Assembly (NCBI GenBank): GCA_036897445.1 | Contig: JAYMTL010000049.1 | Span: 1 to 64,000, forward strand | Reading direction: 5' to 3' | Length of the DNA: 64,000 bases | Source of the DNA: Pelargonium tetragonum | Taxonomy: Eukaryota; Streptophyta; Magnoliopsida; Geraniales; Geraniaceae | Shown: piece by piece, positions 38,701-51,959 of the stretch | Layout of the letters: each line of letters opens with the position of its first letter | How positions within the stretch are numbered: the first letter of the stretch is position 1 | Program-made: the position numbers and the translations under genes | The notes under the pieces: generated by a model | Databases searched by the model: none | Told to the model about the DNA's origin: nothing | The model's input: only the letters and a program-made list of their open reading frames with translations

Positions 38701-41700
38701 CCGTCCGGTGTAACAAGTCACTAAGGAATTCTACAGAAGTTTTCCTGTTATTTTTATTGAGGGAAAAATAAGGGTAGATTTTTAGGTATAGATATTTCTC
38801 AGTCCGCAGTATTACGGGAATAGAATCCATGTCTTACCGCCTACTCTGGGACTTAAACTCCTGTTTTATATAGTACATATTCCTAGTAAATAGTAGATGC
38901 TAGGAAGGAGATTGCTCTTTTGTTCCCTTGCGCGGAATTCGAACCTATGGCTTACGTTTTTTTGTTGATGTAGTTACTCTCTTTAAAAGGCAAGCTAGAA
39001 GTTTTATAAATCCTAAGAGGGCTTTCTTTGTTGTTAACCCTGTACTTGAAATCCTAGATTCTATACTTTTCTCCTGAATTACTCACTACAATGAAACACT
39101 TTGACTAACTCCCGAATTATAGGAAACTGAAATGACTCCCTTTAGAAATGTCTGACTCTGGGATTACCAAAATTGAAACTATAAAAAAAGCAAGTTTTTC
39201 TTTAAACTAACCCAGTCTCTTAGGAGCAATAGCCCCTCTTTTCTTCGCAAGAATTACAGCGGGGAGTCGGGACCTTAAAGGCGCTAAGTAAAGACCAGAG
39301 TCCTTTAGCGAACTAACTTCAGCAATTTTATAAGGTGCTCTTTTTCAATAGGACAATCTATAAGTATTCTAACTCTATCTTTTCCTTGCTTTAATTCTAA
39401 AATGAAAACAAGCAGGGAAGCTCCTATCCTATTAGGGATTAATCTTTACCCAGTTTCACTTTTAAAATACACTTTTGTTATAGTATTACTTCAAAACTTA
39501 TCCTAAAGCTCATGTGGATTTCTACGTATACTTCCAGTCCGGGAAGAAAAAGTGTCAGCACGAATAAAGAATAAAAGGATCCAGAAGGTATCCCTAGGAT
39601 TCGTAGCTAGAGCCATATAAAGCTTTTACTTTGAGAATGAAGTGAAAAACTTTCGAGCAATAAATTTTAGTAAATAAAATGACGTAGAGTCCGTTATAAG
39701 GACTCGTGTTAAGTTTAAATGGGTCAATACTAAAGTATTAAGATTCATTTATTACCCTATAATTTCGATGCTTTCCCAGGTTAAAACAAGGGTGTAGTCT
39801 TACCCGTAGCCTCTTTAAATGACCTAATTAAATATTGCTAGGAGACTTTAAACCAATATTATGTTCTTAATATAGAATAGAAAACTTGCCTTTTCTTTTT
39901 ATAATAAGCTCGATAAAACCAAGCCCCTTAATCATAGTTATCAGGAAGCAAAAATCCTTAATAATAAAAAGGTTCGAGTCGGGTCATTATAGTACAAGAG
40001 CTTTTTTAGAGGTAGTTTTACTGAAATTTAAGACTTAAATAAGGCCCCTTTTTGCATCTAAGTGATCATAAATTCTGATTAGTTAATTTGGCATGACTCA
40101 GAGTTTGGAAGTTAGAGTCTAATTAGCAAAATAAACCTTGGTTTAGGCTAAAATTTTTACGGGTACTACAAGGAGTTTTTCGGGATAATATCTTTGCAGG
40201 GTCCATAAGAAAAGAAAGAGGAGTAGAAAATTCAAAGGTTTAAAAGCGTAGCTGCGAAACATAGAGCTCTTAAAGTGCGAAAGAAGCTTCTTTCCTCGCT
40301 AATTACTATCTTTATAGGGATCCCTTCGAAGTTTAAGCACTTGCTCATCAAAACTATTTATAATACATTTTTCCGGATACCCCCGTTTTGAACTCTGAAT
40401 TCTATTCTGGATTTCCATTTCACTCTTAGTAATAGTAAGACTCTACTTGAACCTTATGCTTTTCCTTCTTTCTTTATATTCCAATAGAGAATAGAGTTAT
40501 AACTTTTCTCTACTAAACAAAGCGCTTTTAGCTTTAGTTTTTAATAATAATAGATTTGTACTTGTTTAAAAATCCGGGAGATAGCAAGGACCCTTTAAAT
40601 TAAAAGGAACATAGAGTTATAGAACTTTTTCAACCTAGAGTACTCTTTATGTTTATAAGGAAAAAGGGGGGATGCTTACTTGGCGGGCTAAGTGTTTTCT
40701 GGCATTTAAATGGCCTTGCAGTGAGCTTTGGTATTCTTGTAATGAATTAGGATTTAATTAGTTATATTTATTTGTAATGCGTTCCTTAGGATTTTTCTTA
40801 AAAGTTTCCTTTTGGGTTTAGTATTTAGAGGGAAAGCCAAATAAATAATGAAAAAAAAAAAAAGAAAATCCTTCTTGCTTACTACAAACTCTGGTAAATT
40901 CGTGTAAAGGTTCTCTGGGAGAGAGTTCTACTAGTATAAACCTTGGTAACAACCTAAAGGAAATTTCTTAGTAGAATTAGGAAGAAAAAATCTCTTTTTT
41001 TAAGATTAAGAAAGGTACAGGAATTCCCCCAAATACTCTAGCATCGGCTGAAGCCAATAGCCAAGGATAAAGAAGCCCTCTTTCTTAAGTTTCCTTAGTT
41101 ATTTCACTATATGGTATATAGGTTCCTGAGATTAGAGTTTTCTTAAACTTTGTATATTTGTTCCCCATCCAGGGTATAAGCACTCCCACTTGTTCAAAAA
41201 AAAGAGCTTGAGGAGAGCCCTAAAAGAAAGTAATTGAATAGAATCAGGAAGCTCATGATCTTAATAAACCCTGTTTCCGAGAGTTTCTGTCTCATGTTAT
41301 AAGGTTCATACTCTTTTATTCTCGGGTTACTTCTCTTGACCTAGCTAAAGCTTGCTCTTTCTATTGGAATTGGGTTTTAATTTAATATTGGGTGGGATTC
41401 TACTTGCTTTTCTTACAGCGAAGACTGAAAAAGCAAAAATATATAACTATGACGAAGATTTCTTTCTACTACTTTTGTTACATTTATTGTGCTAAATTCC
41501 TTAAACAAATACAACAAGTAAGCTATAGCGGAACTTTCCTTGAGTATTCTAGAGCTACAGAACAAGCGCTTATCGAATTTCTCCTAGGGTTCCACTATAC
41601 AAGTTTTCTTTAAAGCTTATATCCATTTACTATTACAGAAAAAACGGAAATGAATTCCTTTACCTGGATTTATATCCGCCTTGAAATACCAGGTTTTATA

Positions 41701-44700
41701 AAATATCCTAGACCTATCTATTATTTTCGATAATCCAAGAATACTTTCTTTTTTAGAACGCGTTATAGGCGGGATATTCAAAAAAGAAAGAATTCGGGCC
41801 TTGCTACGTCGACTTGAACATATGAACTTTGCTTTGGGATTGCTCTGTTCTACCACCGGTAATTTTAAATTGACTGTCCTTATAAAAAAATGAGAATCCT
41901 TATATAAGAGTCCTGCATCTTACTCTTACTGGATAGATGGAAAAATCTTTCTATTTCTATAATTAAAGTGATTTCCTAACTATGAAAACCTTATTAATCC
42001 ACTTAACTCTATTTATAATTAAATGCTCTCTAATGCTTTTCTCTAAATTACTAAATATAAAATCATCAAGCTCAGCAGTAGGGGTACCCCGTGGAGTATT
42101 GAATAAAGTATTTAATTACTCTTGTTTCAGTAACAACTATACTATAAACAAAAAGTTGTATACCCCTATTGAATTTAGAGATTTATGATTAATCGTTACG
42201 TTTTTTGTGTAACGCCGTAAAGCAACCCTTTATAGGAAATAGGAACCCTCTTGTATACTTTTTATTCCTTTGCCCTCTCTGGATTATACTCAATTTTCTA
42301 GGTCTTTTAAGAAATAAAGCAGTCCTCTCCTATTTGCAAGGGTTTTTTATGAGTTCTCAGTTAACTAAAAGAAACTAAGGAATACTTTACCTACTCAGAA
42401 GGTACTATAAATGTCCTGCTCTATTGGTTAATTGCTGGTGAGATTCATATAAAAGGGAAGTTTCAGCAATTATAGTTTTTCTTCTTTATCCTATCGATCG
42501 ATGGGTTTTAGTCCAAATTCCGATTTTAAAGATTCCATAGGAAGTCCTCATGTACTTTATTACAAATATTATAACCGTGTAATAGGGCGCTCCTTTTACA
42601 AGTTATTAATTCTCCAACTGTTCTACACCTTTCTAATTTAAAGGAGGATTTCCCATTCATTACTCTAAAAAAAGCTAACTACCATACAATTTTGGGTGAA
42701 TGCTATAGCAGTTCCTGCCTAACAGAGAAGAATCCAACCTGATATTTAAATGTATATAAGGGACGGACCCTTAGAGATATTTTATTTTAAACTAGAGTAC
42801 CCCTTTGGAGAGACTAGCCCAAGGTACTGGTAGGCCTAAACTGAATTAAGGTTTGATATGGAAATCAATGGAATTTGTGGCTACTTTTAAAGCGCATAAA
42901 GTAGAATTCTTGTATACTATGACATTTTAGTTTTTTACAGTATTAATAATTCTCATTTTTCCAGGCTACTAAGCGCGGGTATAAAGCCAGTTCCAGTTAT
43001 AGAACCAGCAGCCCGGTCTTTCGTAAGTATAGGGAATACTAGGTGTTCCGTAAAAACTACCATTAAATTCCTGTGGTTTTCTGATAAATTATGATAAAGT
43101 TACAGGTAAGAGGGTCTCATTAAATAAAGATGTGGTTTATTTAGAGGGGTCTGGTCTCGGTTGCTGAGAAAGATTCCGTAATCAGTAACTGGGTTGGAGT
43201 TTTAAGTATTTTCATTTTCTACTAACAGTGGGAATTGCAGTAAGGGGTATTCCTAGACAGCTTTGCTGGATGCGTTTATACATAAAGAGAGAGTTCCTGA
43301 AAGCCGCTCCGTTAGAGTTTTAGTAAAGTTCTGACCCAAAATGAAAGAACTCCTTTTACCGTCGAGCTAGACCTAATTAGAATTACCGGGGTTTAGAACA
43401 AGATGAAATTCTTTTTAGGACATTTACCCTGTAGTATTCTTCTTGTGGACAGCTAGTTAGAGAAGGTTAAAAATAGTATTCTTTGGGTTCGTTTGGGTAT
43501 AATTTTATTGCTAGTCTTTTTCGGTAAGCGAGAGAAAAAAGAGGTGCCAATGATACTCTTAGGAAAAATAAGGGTGTACATGCAAGAATAAAGGCCAATA
43601 ATGATTGTTTAAACGACTTTACTAAAGATTCCTTAGCTAGCTATTATAGTTTAATTATCACTATTTGAATTCCACATTAACAATTAAAAACTGACTGAGT
43701 ATTATTATACCCCGCGGATGAGACTTAAAGTCAAAATAATAACACGGATACCCTAAAATCTTGGTGCGGATATAAGGAGTATTTCCTTAGAAAATCTAAG
43801 CAGAGGTATCCAGAAGAAATCCGGATTCATTGGATCATACTCAAGTTAAGCGTGTCTTTATGAATCCTTATTTTATAGTCAATTTTTTCTTATTCGAATA
43901 TGCTCAATATCTACTGTAAAGTCTTTACTTGCTTGACCAATCTAAGTAATCCTACTCCCTATCCCCAGAAGCTCTTTTATTTAAAAATAGCTGCTCTCTT
44001 TAAGAAGATACAAAGTTTTCTTTAAAGAAAAGATAGTACATTTATCTATAATTACTATCCGATTTGTAATGATACCTAAAACTAGAAAAGGTACTTCTAG
44101 AATGAGGCTTCACACTGGATATTAACTTATTATACAAAATTTTTATTTTGCAGCAATTGGATTCCACAAATAGTACTTTTCCAAAGCAGGGAACTTGAGC
44201 TTGTATTTAACGATTTATTACAATAGTAGAGAACTTTGATCACATTGAATGGCTCTAGATATTTCTTTCTGGAATAATAGAATCGTTTAAATTTCTTAAG
44301 ATAATGCTCTAATCTTTGAATTATATAAAACTTATGGTATCCTTTTTCCTACTACAAAAAAACTCGTGTTAATATTATTGCCTACGCGTTAAGTATTTAG
44401 AACTTATCCTTTATTATTCACTAAAATGACTAAAGGAAAGGTCTGCCATTTACGCCGGTTGGCTTTCTTATATCTGTACAAAAGACAAGGATTCCAAGCA
44501 AAACTTTCTTAAATAGAGTAACGAGATGAATCAGTGAAGAGCCCCCTCCAAATCTTTTATAAAGTAATTAAAAAGAAGTCCAGTATAAATTATAAAACTA
44601 GAAATTCGTAAGCAGCTTCTAAGCAAGCCTTAAAAGTTATACTTAAATAATATTAAAAGTTCACAAGATTTCATACTTGCTAGCATATCTATTCTATAAT

Positions 44701-44735
44701 AAAAAACTCTTGAACTAGGAACTTACTGAGTTTCA
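35705..44735. other. Nine kilobases of mutated sequence without a recognised feature
   Basis: Open frames here (37600-37809 minus, 38480-38830 minus at 116 codons, 41392-41613 plus, 41617-41856 minus, 41982-42188 plus) show no motif I recognise and have chance lengths. T-loop-like words at 38938 and 39971 are not backed by a tRNA fold. A 14-base A run lies at 40851-40864. Confidence 0.55.
40851..40864. repeat. Fourteen-base adenine run
   Basis: The longest homopolymer noticed in the window, followed by GAAAATCC. It could be the worn poly-A tail of a LINE, SINE or processed copy on the plus strand, but no element body upstream is recognisable. Confidence 0.5.
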
Positions 44736-44739
44736 AAAA

Positions 44740-44870
44740 GACCTTAAGGAAGAAAAGAGGTAGAGCTATGAAGACTAAAAAAATGAGGGCTCATAAGACA
44801 GGTAGTACAATAGCTGGTATCAAGACTAAGAAGAAAGCTAACATTTGGTACTTAAAAAGATATTACTGAG
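44740..44870 (+). repeat. Family A locus A12
   Basis: One frame reads GRAMKTKKMRAHKTGSTIAG followed by IKTKKKAN. It includes GGCTCATAAGAC, a variant of the family word. The Lys/Thr-rich character and RAHK motif parallel A5 (KAHNK). The leader and Ala/Pro part are not seen. Confidence 0.4.
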
Positions 44871-44874
44871 GGAT

Positions 44875-47335
44875 TTTTTTATTAAAAAGAGCACCCGCTA
44901 TAAATTAAACCCTTGCCTTTTTATTAAATACTAGACCTCGACTCCGCTAAACTCAAGATAAATAATACAAATAAAATTTCAATTGACAAAAAGAATTTAC
45001 TGAAGTGGTTAACCGTAAAAGGACTCTTCTTTAGGTACATAATACAGCTTCTTAAATCTCTCATTGTTCAAAAGCTCTATACCTTGTGCTTGCTTCTAAG
45101 CTAAATTAGGTAATCATAATAATCCTCTAAGGGGAAAGTCAAAAGCAAATATACAATTAGTTGCCGAGGAAATACCTTTGTCTCAAACCGACAGTTTATT
45201 ACAGACGTGGATTCCTAAATAGAAATTTATACTGGATCATCACAGAAACTCTCTCTAAAATAGGTTTCCCAAAATCCCGAGTTCTACCCAATTTTCTGAT
45301 ATACTCTTGCTCTAAACGAGTGCCGTATAAAAATGTTGAGTTGACTAAATTATAGAAAAACTTTTTAAACTCACTCCTACATAAAGAAAATCCCGTTACA
45401 TAACTCATTAGAATCTCCACTTATGCTTAAATTAAAATAGGGTAGCTATACAAAGCTTTAAGGGAATATATAAACCTAGAGAAAACTGAAGAAAACCAGT
45501 TAGCTTTACTTATACTAATTACTTGGATGACTTACCTAAGGAGCCACCTAAGAGATAACTACCTATTTTGACTAAGTAAGTTTGGGTCTAGTTCAAAACC
45601 TAATAAGAGGTACTAATCCTTAACTTACAGGAGTTTACCAGTATCTTACTCCTTCTTTTAGAAAACCTAAAATCGACTCAGTTGAATGAGTTATAAACAC
45701 AAGCCTTTTCAGTTATAAATAAAAGAGAGAGCCTTTACCCCTCTAATAGATAGAGAAACTCCCGGATTTCCTCTTAAAACTTACTCACGTAAACCCGTTT
45801 AGAATAAAGTTAAAACAAAAACTTTCCCGGATAAAGTAAAGATAAGTAAGTAATAGTAAATATCGAAAAAAGTTCCTTAACTGCTACAACTCTGTAAAGC
45901 TACTCCACAGCATAAGCGACTGAGTTAACTAGCGCCTATGTAACTTATAACATGTCCCCTTATAAAGTAACATATATCCCTGGAAAAGCCTATTCAGCAT
46001 ATAAATAGAATATTAAAGTCTTGATCTTAAACTCTACTATCAACTTGTTTTTATACAAATGCACGCCAAGGTTCTTCTTTCTAAAATATCCGAGAGCCCC
46101 TTTAAGCTTTAATTCCCAGTACTTTTTTCTCTATCTACTACTATCTATAGTTTTAAGGGGTTCAAGCTACTTACTCTTGAAAGACCTTTTTATTCTTTTT
46201 ATTCTATAGAGTAGATATGTAGAACTAAAAGTATAGAGGTTAGGGGTTTTGCACTCAAATATGGTAATTTAACTAGTTATAATACTTGCCTCTTTTAAGA
46301 ACCAAAAACCTTGATTAATATCTGGGAACTTTTTGCACTATATTTATTTGGTCGCAAGCCCTTAAAAAACTTTTCCCTACTCTCTGTTAACACTAAATGG
46401 TAGAGGGCTACAGCTGGGCTCGCTAGACTTTTTTTTACCCTTTCCTCTTTATTTCATTTTAAAATGACTTGGATTTGCCCCTTTGTTTCCTTGACACGCC
46501 TTTTCCTAAACTAGATCCAGAACTGTAAACCCTATACTAATAAAGATCTCCGCAGAAAGAGCAAAGACTCTTGATGGCCCAGAGTAGGACCCAACTTTCC
46601 CAGAAAAGAGGGCACGATTTCTCTTTTACTACTAAACTTATATCTTGTAAAACCCGATACTCAATTCTATCCCATTAGTTAAACTCTTGAATCAGCCTTT
46701 AAGCCCAAAATCTTTCCTTTTATAAATTCCTTTGACTTATCAATTTTCTGGTTATATGGATTTACTAACATAACTAAGAAAAGACAAGAGTGTCAGTCCC
46801 ACAACACATAAGACTGTAAGACTTCAGAGTAAGGAATACCTTAACTACACAGGTTCTAATCCAAAAAGGACTCTCTAAAACTAAGAAATGGATAGCAAAG
46901 AAACCTACTTACTTGCTTGAACCACAAGGAGTTCTCAGTTAAACTAACAGCGCAGGAAAACCTTCTTTATATTCTATAGGAAAAACCCCGTTCAATCATA
47001 TGTATTCTTGTAAAACCAAAGATCTCTTATTTTTAGATATTTTTCCTCACTCCGGGGTCGAAAAACTCCTTAATTAAATATTTTTCAACAAAGGCCTAAG
47101 AAAAAGGAAGATAGATTTAATACAAAAAGGCTGAAATCACTATAACTATCTAGAATATTTTTATCATTTTATCAAAAGTACTAGTAATACACTCCAAGGA
47201 AGTTTTTTTACCTATTTTGCATCGCCAATTTACTATCTCTTCAAATTTGCCCACCCTTAGAGAAAGGGCCCCGCTCTTTAGTTAGCTAGAGTACAAAAGC
47301 GGGGAACAACAAGTGGTCTTCTCCAAAATTACCTT
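44875..47335. other. Mutated sequence, nothing recognised
   Basis: Two mutually overlapping open frames at 45161-45420 lie on opposite strands and show no domain. Frame 46021-46209 is hydrophobic and phenylalanine-rich, as expected of T-rich decayed DNA. No RNA gene pattern is visible. Confidence 0.55.
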
Positions 47336-47339
47336 AAAC

Positions 47340-47860
47340 TAATATAACTATAAGAACTGTATCTTACTATTACTATAAAAAGACTACTATAGAATAATAC
47401 ACTACTTCCTAATTCTAATAAGAAGAGTACTGCACTGACAAAGCTAAGAAGGCTCAGATACAACAAAGGGATAAGCAACTCGGTCTAGCGCTAAAGACTC
47501 TAAAGAAAGTTTGCAGGTATCGAAGATATTGGTGTCTATAGCATAAGTATGTTCTATCTATAATAAGACTACCTACCTCCCACGTCAAAAAGCACAAAGA
47601 ACAAGATAAATCTTGCCTTAACAACAAAAACTACAATAGGAAAGGATTGGCTAATAAGAGAGGTAATAGAATTCTCCAGGTTTAGTTAAAAAGAAGGTTC
47701 TTTTTTAAGATTAAGAAAAAAACAAGAATTACCAAGAAAAAATCTATCCTAACAGGTAAGAAAATTCAAGGCAGAAACAAGTTACTGGTATTTTCAATAA
47801 GATACTGCTCTAAATTAAAGGACAGCTATGAATAATTCAAAGGAGCACAGGCCCGGGAAG
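47340..47860 (+). repeat. Family A locus A13, with basic helical segment
   Basis: A spacer of ACTATAAGAAC-type words (47340-47420) is followed by a segment reading KAKKAQIQQRDKQLGLALK and continuing TLKKV. 47488-47509 matches 196-217 at 20 of 22 positions. The residues suggest a basic helix, as in many nucleic-acid-binding tails, but no family is recognised. 47601-47621 is one half of a 21-base exact direct repeat. A further A/G-rich stretch runs on to about 47860. Confidence 0.5.
47601..47621 (+). repeat. 21-base exact direct repeat, copy 1
   Basis: The word starting ACAAGATAAATCTTGCC is identical to 53020-53040. It contains the imperfect palindrome CAAGAT-AA-ATCTTG. The 15 bases 47595-47609 also match 57127-57141. 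An exact 21-mer is unlikely by chance here, so the two sites probably derive from one element. Confidence 0.6.
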
Positions 47861-47864
47861 TCCA

Positions 47865-49735
47865 AACTTTACCCACAAATAGGAATTAAAAAGGGGGTAA
47901 CCTTAATTCCCTTTTAGTGGAGGTAGAAACATAAAGACCCAAGATAAACAATATAGAAAAGGTGCCTCGTGAATAGAATTAAGGTATAATGCCTTGAAGA
48001 TTGCTGGAGTTAGGAGGCCACACAAAGGAGGCTTCGCACTAACAATATGACTAACTAATTGCGGATAAGTTATAAGTTACGGAAACTTAACGGGGGAATA
48101 GAACTAGAGTTGTTACCTTTTAAATATGTTGTTTTAGGAACTTGGTTGTAGGTTGTAATGAAACGCTCGTTTACACGGGAACCCCTAAGATAAAAGAAGA
48201 AAGAACCTATTGAACGTGATGCTCTGGTAAGTAGCCACTCATTTCCCTAGTTATACTGGGAACATTCGGCAAGAAATTCCTTTTTGTAGTACTTATTATT
48301 CTTAGGACCTCCTATTTCCGCAGGCAGTTCCCTCGTTGAGATAAGAAGAGGGGTCGGAAGTTCATAAAGGAAAACTTTACTTGTCAATACGGGGGTGTCA
48401 GACTTTCTATAAGATAGTAACCTGCTAAGTTTTTGAGTTTTAAATTAGCGCAAGAGGCCTATAGCACTTGAAAAAAGTTTTATAGATGCTTGAAATGTAT
48501 AAAAAACTAGGGACAACCTCTACAAGTAAACAAGGGAATTCTGGTTACCTGGTTGGGGATAAGAATACAAGACGGGTTTGACGGATTTTATGCCTTTTCA
48601 TCTAAAGGAAAATAGAGTTCAGGGATTGACTCTCCTCTATAGGATACTTTTCAACAAACTTTATAGGCTGATTTTTGACACAAAATTGGACCTGTTTTAA
48701 GAGGAGAAATCGCGAAACTCCCTCAAATTCTTGAATAACATGGTTTTGGCTAAAACGCTGACGTAATTAAAAGTATAACACATAAAGATAAGTCCAATTA
48801 ACTGGATTCCCATACTAAAGTTTTCTAAACATTTAAAAAAAGACTTGCTTAGAGAACTCTAAAAAATTAACATTAAGTAACTAAATTTGAAAATTTTATC
48901 GGCTGCTCGGAGCTTTTAGATCTTTTACAAAAAAAGGGCCTTGTTTCGCTAAGCTTTAAGAAACGAGTTTACCTTAATTCTATTCTGGACCCCTATGGAC
49001 GGAAACACAGCTGTTTAAGGGACATTCCTTTTGTTTTTTAATATCTTCCTAAAACTGATGAGATCAGAGGAACACTTTTATTAAATTAAAGCTTCCTTAA
49101 CCCGTGACTAAAGGCTCCAGCAAAAGCCTATAACGCAACTCTATTCTACTTCGCGAAAAGTATAGACTTTCTTCCTAACTCAGAAGCTGAAAATCAACTG
49201 CACTTTCTTATATTTTTTAGTATTTGAACCCGCAAAACCTAAAGCTCTTGACTTATTTTCTAACCATAATCCGAAGCTCTAGAGATCCGAACTACTTAAA
49301 ATTCTCGAGTGGTAATAGCTCTCCCTTTATAACGGGGTATTTGAATATAAAAAGTTATACATATTTAAAATACCTTGAATAAAATGCTTTGCTAAGTCCT
49401 CGACAGCGTACTAGGCTTCTTCTATTTCTTATGTTAAGTTAAGAATTAGGCTATCCGAGTTTAAAAGTTCAACTGGATATTCCTGGGGTTTGGTCTAAAT
49501 AGAATTTTCATGGAGTAAAGAAGGGGATCTCCTCTCGAATTTCTTAATGTATAATAAAGGTATGCAAGATTAGAAAAAAACTGGCAATTTAATGTTTTGA
49601 AAGTTTCAGGATCTCAAATCTCAAGGGGTTTTTCGCAAATGGTAGGTGTCCCCGATTGGAGGCATCCAGAAGGGGTATAATGTATTGTAGTATTTTGAAT
49701 GTACATAGATACTTTATAGGCACACCAACTTCTTA
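47865..49735. other. Mutated sequence, nothing recognised
   Basis: No open frame above 60 codons, no repeat match seen, no RNA pattern. Confidence 0.55.
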
Positions 49736-49739
49736 TGAC

Positions 49740-49930
49740 TTGACTTACTGTCTTATACCTTTCTTTTTATTCTTATTTTACTTGTTTGTTATGAGCCACT
49801 TTCTTTATTCTTAGTATTAGTTTAGTATTGTACTAGTTACCTATAATAGATAGTATATTTGTATTAGATTGTACTTAAGGTACACTCGTCCCGCCCTATG
49901 CGTTTATGATTAAGAGGATGGAAACCTTAG
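49740..49930 (-). repeat. Family A locus A14
   Basis: A leader at 49900-49919 (14 of 20 bases shared with A5 and A9) is followed leftwards by a spacer with ACTAATACTAAG words. The exact family word GCTCATAACAAA comes next (minus, 49785-49796), continuing as AAGTAAAATAAG. The Ala/Pro part is absent, so this copy is shorter than A2 and A5. Confidence 0.45.
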
Positions 49931-49989
49931 AGTGTAGTGTAATAGTCTATGCTCCTGACTGACACGCCAGTAAAGGGGGTTTAATGCAT

Positions 49990-50230
49990 AATAGTTACTT
50001 GAGTACGCACGCTTTATAACACCCGCATTTCACTTATCTGACCTAGACTTCTTTCTTGACTTTTCTTTCTATTGACTTACTTTTGTTAGCTTGACTTATA
50101 GGAGCAGCAACAGGAGAAGCGGCAGGAGGCGTAGGAGCTATAACACGCTTATTGTTGTTATGGGCTATACCCGTCCTTATCTTATTGTAGCCTATATTTG
50201 GGTTACTGTATTCTAATTCTGGTTAAGAAG
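49990..50230 (-). repeat. Family A locus A15, Ala/Pro then Lys-rich
   Basis: The minus strand reads RVIAPTPPAASPVAAP, then ISQANKSKSIERKVKKEV, in one open stretch (about 50155 to 50055). This is the cleanest example of the family's two-part peptide character. RVIA also occurs in A5. The lower end TTGAGTACGCA (about 50000) recurs at about 52569 in A19, with the surroundings alignable for over 100 bases. No function is assignable. Confidence 0.5.
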
Positions 50231-50289
50231 ATGTTAAAAATAAGTGGAAGCTAAAGGAAATTTTTCCGATAAAGAACAAGAAGAGTTAG

Positions 50290-50460
50290 CTATATAAGGA
50301 AATTGCTGCGTTAGATTAGAGTTAAAGGAATCCTAATAATAAGATAGCTCTTAAGGCTCCGGCTAGTAAGCTTCTGTTCCTGCTTCTCTTTTATGTGACC
50401 AATCTAAAGCACCATAAAAAGAAAAGCAAGAAAAGCTAGCCAAGGGATTCGCATGAATGA
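50290..50460 (+). repeat. Family A locus A16, opposite orientation
   Basis: It shares GGAATCCTAA (50327-50336) with A7 and A11, and GCTCCGGCTAGTA (50356-50368) with A2. One frame reads KIALKAPASK. It lies next to A15 in the opposite orientation, forming an inverted pair. Confidence 0.45.
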
Positions 50461-50464
50461 GTTC

Positions 50465-51505
50465 CTTTTCTCATTTGAGTCCTTTTGTGAAAAAAGCATA
50501 TCGACCTTCTCTTTTCTTATAGGTATCCTCTCTTACAGGGTAGGATTTCTAGGACAAATTTGTGTATAGATTATATACGGTGAGTGCAAAAGCTTCCTTC
50601 GTTTGTTAAGACAAGGAATACCACTCTAACTATACCGCGTATAATATAAAAAGGGTTCCACTAATTAGGGAGAGCTGAGTTTAGGATTTTTAAGGAGAGA
50701 ATAGACTCGGCAAAAGCCAGAAGTCCCTTTTTCTAGGTTCCCAATATAATAAAACAAAATAAGCAAGAGGTGGGTTTTTAGCTAATAGTAAGGCTTTCCA
50801 GAGAAGTTTGATAGAGAGAAAATTGAGTGACGTTCTGATGAATGATATTGGTGTGAGAGGTTTTATAGTTCTGAGAGATACGCAAACGGGTATTACAAAT
50901 AACTAGAAGTGTTAATTTAAAAAGGGGGGTTATTTTTGTTAACCCTATAAATTCATTTAAGAAAACTAAAACTTGAGTGTAACCTTTTTTGTGATGAATA
51001 CCTTTATTAACACCCAACGGAAATAGAGCTGATTTACAAATTTTTTCTTTACCCAGCCGATTGAATCTAGAGAGGAGTCTTCTTCCAAAAAATAACTACA
51101 ACCTGAAAAGGAAGTCTAATACAAACGGAAACTCGTATTTGGAGCTTTACCCGCCACTTTGACTTCTAAACCTTTTTTTAATTAACGTAAAGAGGGGCAC
51201 CCAGTCATTTTATTAGATAGCGTACCCAAAAATGATTTCGAGACAAAAAGAAGAATAAGAAAAGTTTTCACGTCTTACTAGACCCTTTTAAGTAAGTATA
51301 GCTTAATACCAGGCACAATTAGACAAGGAGACTCTTTAGTATCTAAAATTAACAAGTATACGTATATTTATGGGACTCCTATTAGAAAAACCCTTGAAAA
51401 AAGGAACCCTACAGCTTTCCAAAGAGGAGACCCGTACTAAAGCTCGATTAGATAGCAGATTCTTGGCTTAAAAACGACTTCAAAGGAAACTCTCCCAGCA
51501 TATCA
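50465..51505. other. Mutated sequence between family A copies
   Basis: The open frame 50778-51017 (minus, 79 codons) has no recognised motif. No other structure is seen. Confidence 0.5.
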
Positions 51506-51514
51506 AAAGAGCAT

Positions 51515-51696
51515 ACCTTGACTTACACTTGCTTAATGACTTAAATTCTTCTTAACTTTTTATTTGCTTTCTTAGTCAGGATCTCGAAGTCTTAGTTAGG
51601 AAGAGCTTTAAATATTTGTTGGGAGCTTCTTGTTATTGAAGCTAGACCTGTTTTGTTGTTAAGGTTACCTGCAGCTACTGTAGCTAGTGTAGCCAT
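51515..51696 (-). repeat. Family A locus A17
   Basis: A 34-codon minus frame (51595-51696) begins MATLATVAAGNLNNKTGLAS. The same frame continues lower down with ILTKKANKKLRRI-like sequence. The Ala/Thr part followed by an Asn/Lys-rich part fits the family. The ATG at 51696 may be fortuitous. No leader is visible. Confidence 0.35.
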
Positions 51697-51959
51697 ATTG
51701 CATAGATAAGCAAATAGAAAGAATATAGTCAAAATTGACGAGAAGGCAATCCTGGATAGGATTTTTCACAGGCGGGTAACGCAAATCTGGGATATAAAGA
51801 TTGTATAACCCCTTTCAACTACACTTTAGACTTTATATAGGATTCGCCTTTTCCTGCATAGAATTTTTTTTTTGCTTTTAGGTATTGCTAAATACTGTAT
51901 CTCTTAAAAACGGATATAACAATTATGACTCATTTTAGAAAAGAAGCGATTTCACGAAG

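Noticed and set aside
39969-39982. GGTTCGAGTC, and GAATTCGAACC at 38935, as tRNA T-loops.
   Set aside because: The flanking bases do not form the 5-bp T-stem, and no D-arm or anticodon arm lies upstream.
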